Below, piece by piece: positions 59,701-64,000 of a DNA stretch of 64,000 bases. The notes under the pieces are model-generated. The model searched no databases, was not told the origin of the DNA, and worked only from the letters and a program-made list of their open reading frames with translations. The position numbers were made by a program, and so were the translations under genes. The stretch is from positions 16,492,954 through 16,556,953 of the forward strand of contig CM067543.1 in NCBI GenBank assembly GCA_034509755.1. Direction: 5' to 3'. Positions within the stretch are counted from its first letter, which is position 1. Each line of letters begins with the position of its first letter. Origin of the DNA: Anisodus tanguticus (lineage: Eukaryota; Streptophyta; Magnoliopsida; Solanales; Solanaceae).

Positions 59701-60211
59701 GAAAAAGATAATGTTATAACCTCTACTCCCTAAAATGTCTTCTTTTTTTGACAACGATGGTTTTCATGCCAACTTGTGCATCTTAATTATGTCACATGTA
59801 CTTGCTAATTCCCACCGGCACAAGTATCGGGTAAGTTTGTCCACCGAGGCTTAGGCATATGAAAAGAATCACCTAGTAATTTTTTGTCTCTACTGGAATT
59901 TGAACTTTGGTCTCCTAGGTTTTATACCCACTTGATTGGCCACTATGCTACACCCTTGGGTGCCCCTACTTCTTGGCATATACTCCCCACTCCTGAAAAT
60001 CATCCTAAGAAACATAAGACACAAGGGTGCATGTGTTTAAAAATAGGGTATTGTGCTAAATGAGCAGATTATTATCCATTGTACAACTATAACATGTCAA
60101 GCATAGAGGAAAGCGCAAGGAAATAGTCGACCACCTAAGTTCTGGCCATGGGTTATTAAGACGAAAATCATCTAGAAAATGATCAGGCTTCGATTCAATT
60201 ACTGTATGTTC
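56702..60211 (-). CDS. AXR1: AXR1-like gene, partial (NEDD8-activating enzyme E1 subunit)
   Basis: Three minus-strand exons (60211-60135, 57035-56885, 56786-56702) join in frame, each with AG acceptor and GT donor. The joined product reads EHTVIESKPDHFLDD, LRLNNPWPELR-like wording across the first junction, FTETIALNTTDAVVHKHTPY, IIILVKIAEEWAHSHGG, LPSTREEKRRFK, then DLIKSKMITMDEENYKEA and KVFSPRGI. These runs match the middle of plant AXR1 and, more distantly, of animal NAE1. The product pairs with ECR1 to activate NEDD8/RUB for cullin modification, and in plants supports auxin response. Upstream exons would lie to the right, beyond the tandem array; downstream exons are not found to the left, where the copia element ends at 56016. 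About three residues are missing before SYKVF. No stop interrupts the three exons. It could be a live gene with very large introns, or a truncated copy. Confidence 0.82.
56885..57035 (-). CDS. AXR1-like exon 2 of the 3 visible
   Basis: The acceptor is CCCTTACAG before GTTCACAG; the donor is TTCAAG followed by GTTCGT. It encodes FTETIALNTTDAVV, HTPYIIILVKIAEEW and PSTREEKRRFK with no stop. The 3.1-kb intron before it holds transposable elements; the 98-bp intron after it is normal in size for plants. Confidence 0.85.
57036..57705. other. AXR1-like intron, left part
   Basis: This is intron sequence with a homopolymer of 17 G at 57096-57112. A minus-strand frame of 100 codons at 57416-57718 begins inside the hAT element end and has no recognisable domain, so I do not call it a gene. 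Confidence 0.7.
57706..58868. mobile_element. non-autonomous hAT transposon
   Basis: The ends are TAGGGGTGAGC and GCTCACCCCTA, perfect 11-bp inverted repeats of hAT type. Both sides carry the 8-bp target duplication GCTTTGAG (57698-57705 and 58869-58876) without mismatch. Subterminal stretches hold many copies of CGGGTAGGGTCCGGGTAG and GGTACCCGGACCCG words, the usual kind of transposase-binding sites. Length is 1163 bp; the centre has no transposase, so it would need one from a relative. It sits in an AXR1-like intron. Confidence 0.93.
58877..59029. other. AXR1-like intron between hAT and LINE
   Basis: AT-rich intron sequence with no feature seen. Confidence 0.6.
59030..59640 (-). mobile_element. 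3' end of an RTE-type LINE, truncated
   Basis: On the minus strand, GEVIRHDITQLxLSEDMTIDR is followed by RKVEDxGRML, the C-terminal stretch of the ORF2 protein of plant RTE-like LINEs. The sequence ends with the 3' landmark GTCTGCGTACATCCTACATT and CCCACTTGTGGGATTACACT, a very widespread nightshade repeat phrase. Stops break the frame. The 5' part is missing, as is usual for LINE copies. The low-complexity Phe/Ser frames here are not genes. Confidence 0.75.
59743..59967 (-). mobile_element. nightshade SINE, tRNA-derived
   Basis: The minus strand begins AAGGGTGTAGCATAGTGGCC (pol III A box within), then AGTTCAAATTCCAGTAG (B box), ACTAGGTGATTCTTTTCAT, CCTCGGTGGACAAACTTACC, GCACAAGTTGGCATG and GTTGTCAAAAAAA. 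The order and wording match the common solanaceous SINE plan. A short CTTCTT is shared by both flanks, too short to prove a target duplication. It lies in an AXR1-like intron. Confidence 0.88.
60135..60211 (-). CDS. AXR1-like exon 1 of the 3 visible
   Basis: The acceptor is ATCTGCAG before GAACATACAG; the donor is CTTAG followed by GTGGTC. It encodes EHTVIESKPDHF and NNPWPEL plus two bases of an Arg codon that are completed by the G of the next exon (AG|G). The acceptor lies where the 48-bp tandem array begins. Confidence 0.85.
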
Positions 60212-60216
60212 CTGCA

Positions 60217-63200
60217 GATAGTGATGTAATTCCGGCAGAAAGGTTGCAGCCTTTTGTCCAAACTTTTGAATGATGTAATTCAAAAGTTCGAGTGATGTAA
60301 TTCCGGCCGAAAGGTTGTAGTCTTCATCTCAAGAGTCTAAATGATGTAATTCCGCAGAAAGCTTGCATTATTCATTCAAAAGTGTAGTGATGTAATTTTG
60401 GCTGAATAGTTGCAGTCGCCATTCAAAAGTCTGAGTGATGTAATTTCGGCCGAAAGGTTGTAGTCTTCACTCAAAGTGTTAGAATGATATAATTTCGGCC
60501 GAAAGGTTGCAGTCTTCAATCAAAAGTCCGAGTGATGTAATTCCAGCTAAAGGTTGTAGTCTTCATTCAATACGTCTAAATGTTGTAATTCCAACCGAAA
60601 GTCTACAATGTTCATTGAAAAGTCCGAGTTATGTATTTTCAACCAAAATGTTGCAGTATTCACTCCAAGAGTCTTAATGATGTAATTATGGCGGAAAAGT
60701 TACAATTTTTGTTCGAATATCTAAGTGATGTATTTCCGACCGAAAGGTATGCAGTCTTCACTCCAAGAGTCTAAATAATGTAATTATGGCCGAATGGTTC
60801 CAATCTTCATTCAAAGTGAGAGTGATGTATTTCCATAAGAAAGGTTGCACATTTTACTCCAAGAGTCTGACTGGTGTAATTCTGGCCGAATGGTTGCAGT
60901 TGTCATTCAAATGTATGAGTGATGTATTTCCGGTAGAAAGGTTTCAGTTTTCACCCCATGCGTCTGAATGATGTAATTCTAGTCAAAAGATTTCAACTTT
61001 CATTCAAAAGTCCGAGTGATGTAATTCCGGTAGAAAGGTTACATCTTTTGTCCAAACTTCTGAATGATGTAATTAAAAGTGTGAGTGATGTAATTCCGGT
61101 CGAGAGGTTGTAGTCTTCACTCTAAGATTCTAAATGATGTAATTCCGGCAGAACGGTTGTAGTCTTCACTCTAAGATTCTAAATGATGTAATTCCGGCAG
61201 AACGGTTGTATTCTTCATTCAAAAATGTGAGTGATGTAATTTTGGCTGAATGGTTGCAGTCGTCATTCAAATGTCCGTGTGATGTAGTTCCAGCCAAAGG
61301 TTGTAGTCTTTATTCAATACGTCTAAATGATGTAATTCCAACTGAAAGTCTATAATCTTCATTGAAAAGTCTGAGTTATGTACTTTCAACCAAAATGTTG
61401 TAGTCTTCACTCCAAGAGTCGTAATGATGTAATTTCTGTGGAAACGTTGCGATCTTTATTCGAATGTCTGGGTGATGTATTTCCAACCGAAAGGTTGCAG
61501 TCGTCACTCCAACAGTCTAAATGATGATTGAATTCCGGCCGAAATATTGCAATCTCATTCAAAGCGAGAGTGATGTAATTGCAATCGAAATGTTGCACTC
61601 TTCACTCCATGATTTTGAATGATGTAATTTAGGCCTAATGGTTGGAGTCGTCACTTAAAAGGTCGAGTGATGTATTTCTGGATGAAAGGTTGCAGTTTTC
61701 ACTCTAAGAGTCTGAATGATATAATTCTGGCCAAAAGGTTGGAGTCTTCACTCAAAGTGATAGAATGATATATTCCGATCGAAAGGTTGAAGTTTTCATT
61801 CAAAAGTTCGAGTGTTGTAGTTCCAGCTGAAAGGTTTTAGTCTTCATTCAGATCATCTGAATGATGAAATTCCGGCCAAAAAGTTGCAATCTTTATTCAA
61901 AAGTGAGAGTGATGTAATTTCGGCCCAAAGGTAGTTGTCTTCACTCTAAGAGTCTTAATGATATAATTCTGTCCGAAAGGTTGCAGTCTCTATTCAAAAG
62001 TGAGAGTGATGTATCTCCATCTGAAAGACTGCAGACTTTACCCCAAGAGTCTGACTGATGTAATTCTGGCCGAATGGTTACAGTTGTCATTCAAACGTAC
62101 GAGTGATGTAGTTCCGGTAGAAAGGTTTAAATCTTCACTCCATGCGTCTGAATGATGTAATTCTAGTTAAAATGTTTCAACTTTAATTCAAAAGTCCGAG
62201 TGATGTAATTCTGGAAGAAAGGTTGCAGTCTTTTGTCCAAACTTCTGAATGATGTTATTCAAAAGTTCGAGTGATGTAATTTTGGCCGAAAGGTTGTAGT
62301 TTTCACTCCAAGAGTCTGAATGATGTAATTCTGGCTGAAAGGTTGCATTCTTCATTTAAAAGTGTGAGTGATGTAATTTTGGCTAAATAGTTGCAGTTGT
62401 CATTCAAAAGTCCGAGTGATGTAATTCCGACCGAAAGGTTGTAGTCTTCACTCAAACTGTTAGAATGATATAATTTCGGCCGAAAGGTTGCAGTCTTCAA
62501 TCAAAAGTCTGAGTGATGTAGTTCCAGCCAAATGTTGTATTCTTCATTCAATACCTCTAAATGATGTAATTCCAACCGAAAGGATACAATCTTCATTGAA
62601 TATTCCGAGTGATGTATTTTCAACCAAAATGTTGCAGTATTCACTCCAAGAGTCTTAATGATGTAATTATGGCGGAAAAGTTGCAATCTTCAATCGAATG
62701 TCTGAGTGATGTATTTCTAACCGAAATGTTGCAATCTTCACTCCAAGAGTCTAATGATGTAATTATGGCCGAAAGGTTGCAATATTCATTCAAAGTAAGA
62801 GTGATGTAATTACAATCGAAAGGTTGCAGTCTTCACTCCAAGATTCTGAATTATGTAATTCAGGACTAATGGTTGCAGTCGTCATTTAAACGTCCGAGTG
62901 ATGTATTTTCGACCAAAAGGTTGCATTCTTCACTCCAAGCATCTAAATGATGTAATTCAAACTAAATGTCTACAATCTTCATTCAAATGTCTCGGTGACG
63001 TACTTTCAGCCGAAAGGTTGCGGTCTTCACTCCAAGAGTCTGAATGATGTAATTCTGGTCGAAAGGTTGGAGTCTTTACTCAAAGTGGTAGAATGATATA
63101 ATTCCGGCCGAAAGGTGGTATTCTTCACTCGAAGAGTCTAAATGATGTAATTCTGGCCAAAAGGTTGTAGTCTTCATTCAAAAGTGAGAGTGATGTATTT

Positions 63201-63330
63201 TCAGCCGAAAGACTACAGACTTCACTCCAACAGTCTGACTGATGAAATTCCGGCCAAATGGTTGCAGTTGTCATTCAAAATATGAGTGATGTAATTCCGG
63301 TCGAAAGGTTGCAGTCTTTACTCCAAAGTT
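60217..63330. repeat. 3.1-kb tandem array, 48-49-bp unit
   Basis: About 65 copies of a unit close to GAGTGATGTAATTCCGGCCG, AAAGGTTGCAGTCTTCATTC, AAAAGTCC. Two versions tend to alternate: one with GAGTGATG...TTCATTCAAAAGTCC and one with AATGATG...TTCACTCCAAGAGTCTG, so a unit of about 97 bp is also visible. Copies differ from each other by several bases. The left end touches the acceptor of the AXR1-like exon; the right end touches a truncated LTR. Short frames on the minus strand here are repeat artefacts. Confidence 0.95.
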
Positions 63331-63334
63331 CCTT

Positions 63335-64000
63335 CCTAAGAGTGCCAACAATGGCACGTCATTCTACACTTAGATGCCTAACAATGCATGGAAAATTGTG
63401 ACATGAAGATTAAGAAGCTTTGTATTATTGCCCTTCTTGTTTGGTCTTGGCCGATACCATGCTTTTCTTTTAGCTTATATTTTACTTACTAGCTTATCTA
63501 TTAGCTTAGGACATAGTATTGCACATAATAACTACCTTAAGATACAATTAATAAGTCATGTAAAGGGTTACAAGGCCGAGAGCCTTCTAATAATGTGACT
63601 AGACCAAAATGTCTTCCAAAGGGATGACTAGGCCGTGAGTTAGAGGACAAGATAGAAAGTTCAAGGGACATATAGAAGATGGGGAATTAAAGGAGAAACT
63701 TTATGAACTAACAAGCTCATGAAGTTAGCTATATTGAAGACTTAAAGTCGTCCAAGGGGAGATGAGTTGGCCGAAATGATCATCAAAACAAATACCAAGA
63801 ATAGAAGCTTCCAACACATTTCAAGAAGATGAGGTTGTTGGAAGAATTTATGGGCTAAAAAATTCATGAATATGGTTACATGGGAAACCTCAATCTCGGC
63901 CTACAGAAGAGGAAGAGGTGGCCGAAACACCTTGTCCACCAAGTCAACCCAAACTCGTCCACACTAGGCCGAATGGGTTCTAGTTTTGTGTCTTTTTATC
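63335..64000 (+). repeat. 5'-truncated LTR, continues past window end
   Basis: Starting TTCCTAAGAGTGCCAACAAT it matches the solo LTR at 41334 from about its 50th base (CTAAGAATGTCAACGATG), including GCCTAAC.ATGCATGGAAAA and GGTCTTGGCCGA. The first part is missing and the tandem array takes its place. The last bases, CTAGTTTTGTGTCTTTTTATC, match the region just before the TATA box of the solo LTR. Confidence 0.7.

Noticed and set aside
60786..62809. Short frames with MAEWFQSSFKV-like or TATFRPKLYHS-like repeats
   Set aside because: They are translations of the 48-bp tandem unit on either strand; there is no sign of a gene.
60217..63330. Possible CRISPR-like or centromeric satellite array
   Set aside because: Units are contiguous with no spacers, so it is not CRISPR. 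The 48-bp unit is much shorter than usual plant centromere units, and there is no supporting context.

Overview
This is plant nuclear DNA, almost certainly from a nightshade (Solanaceae). It is A+T-rich and packed with LTR retrotransposons of plant-only lineages. It also carries a SINE with the tRNA-like head and the tail typical of solanaceous SINEs. No bacterial-type gene, rRNA, tRNA gene or CRISPR array is visible. Nearly all recognisable coding sequence is decayed retrotransposon gag or pol. The one host gene I can support is a partial AXR1-like gene (regulatory subunit of the NEDD8-activating enzyme) on the minus strand at 56702-60211.

Layout, left to right. 1-2430: decayed gag-like sequence, plus strand. 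2434-5775: minus-strand Ty3/gypsy remnant (RNase H start, RT, protease, primer site, LTR). 5776-10179: minus-strand Athila-like element with gag-protease but no polymerase. 10185-49155: a set of retrotransposons nested inside each other. The outermost is an Athila-like element E (3' part 45935-49155). Inserted in it is element D (fragments at 10185-10335, 40948-41333 and 43050-43320; 3' LTR 44707-45934). In D sits element A (LTRs 10336-11880 and 14580-14657 plus 39050-40947). In A's 3' LTR sits element B (14658-39044, minus strand, 3.5-kb LTRs, no recognisable genes). In B's left LTR sits element C (15400-29357, minus strand, Tat/Ogre-like, 3.6-kb LTRs, gag only, tandem array in its 3' UTR). 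LTR divergence judged by eye (A about 87% identical over a sampled stretch, C about 97%) agrees with the order of insertion. A solo LTR (41334-43044) and a SINE-like insert (39174-39402) were added later.

49156-56016: a Ty1/copia element with 5' LTR, primer site, leader, and broken gag-protease, integrase, RT and RNase H; its 3' end and 3' LTR are missing. 56017-60211: three AXR1-like exons. The 3.1-kb intron between the first two holds a non-autonomous hAT transposon with perfect 8-bp target duplications, the 3' end of an RTE-type LINE and a SINE. 60217-63330: a 3.1-kb tandem array of 48-49-bp units abutting the splice acceptor of the first AXR1-like exon. 63335-64000: a 5'-truncated LTR of the same family as those at 4513-5775 and 41334-43044.

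The retroelements form no pathway with one another; they mark successive insertions next to and inside a host gene. Family names come from recognised motifs read by eye, not from a database search, and percentages are rough counts from short stretches.
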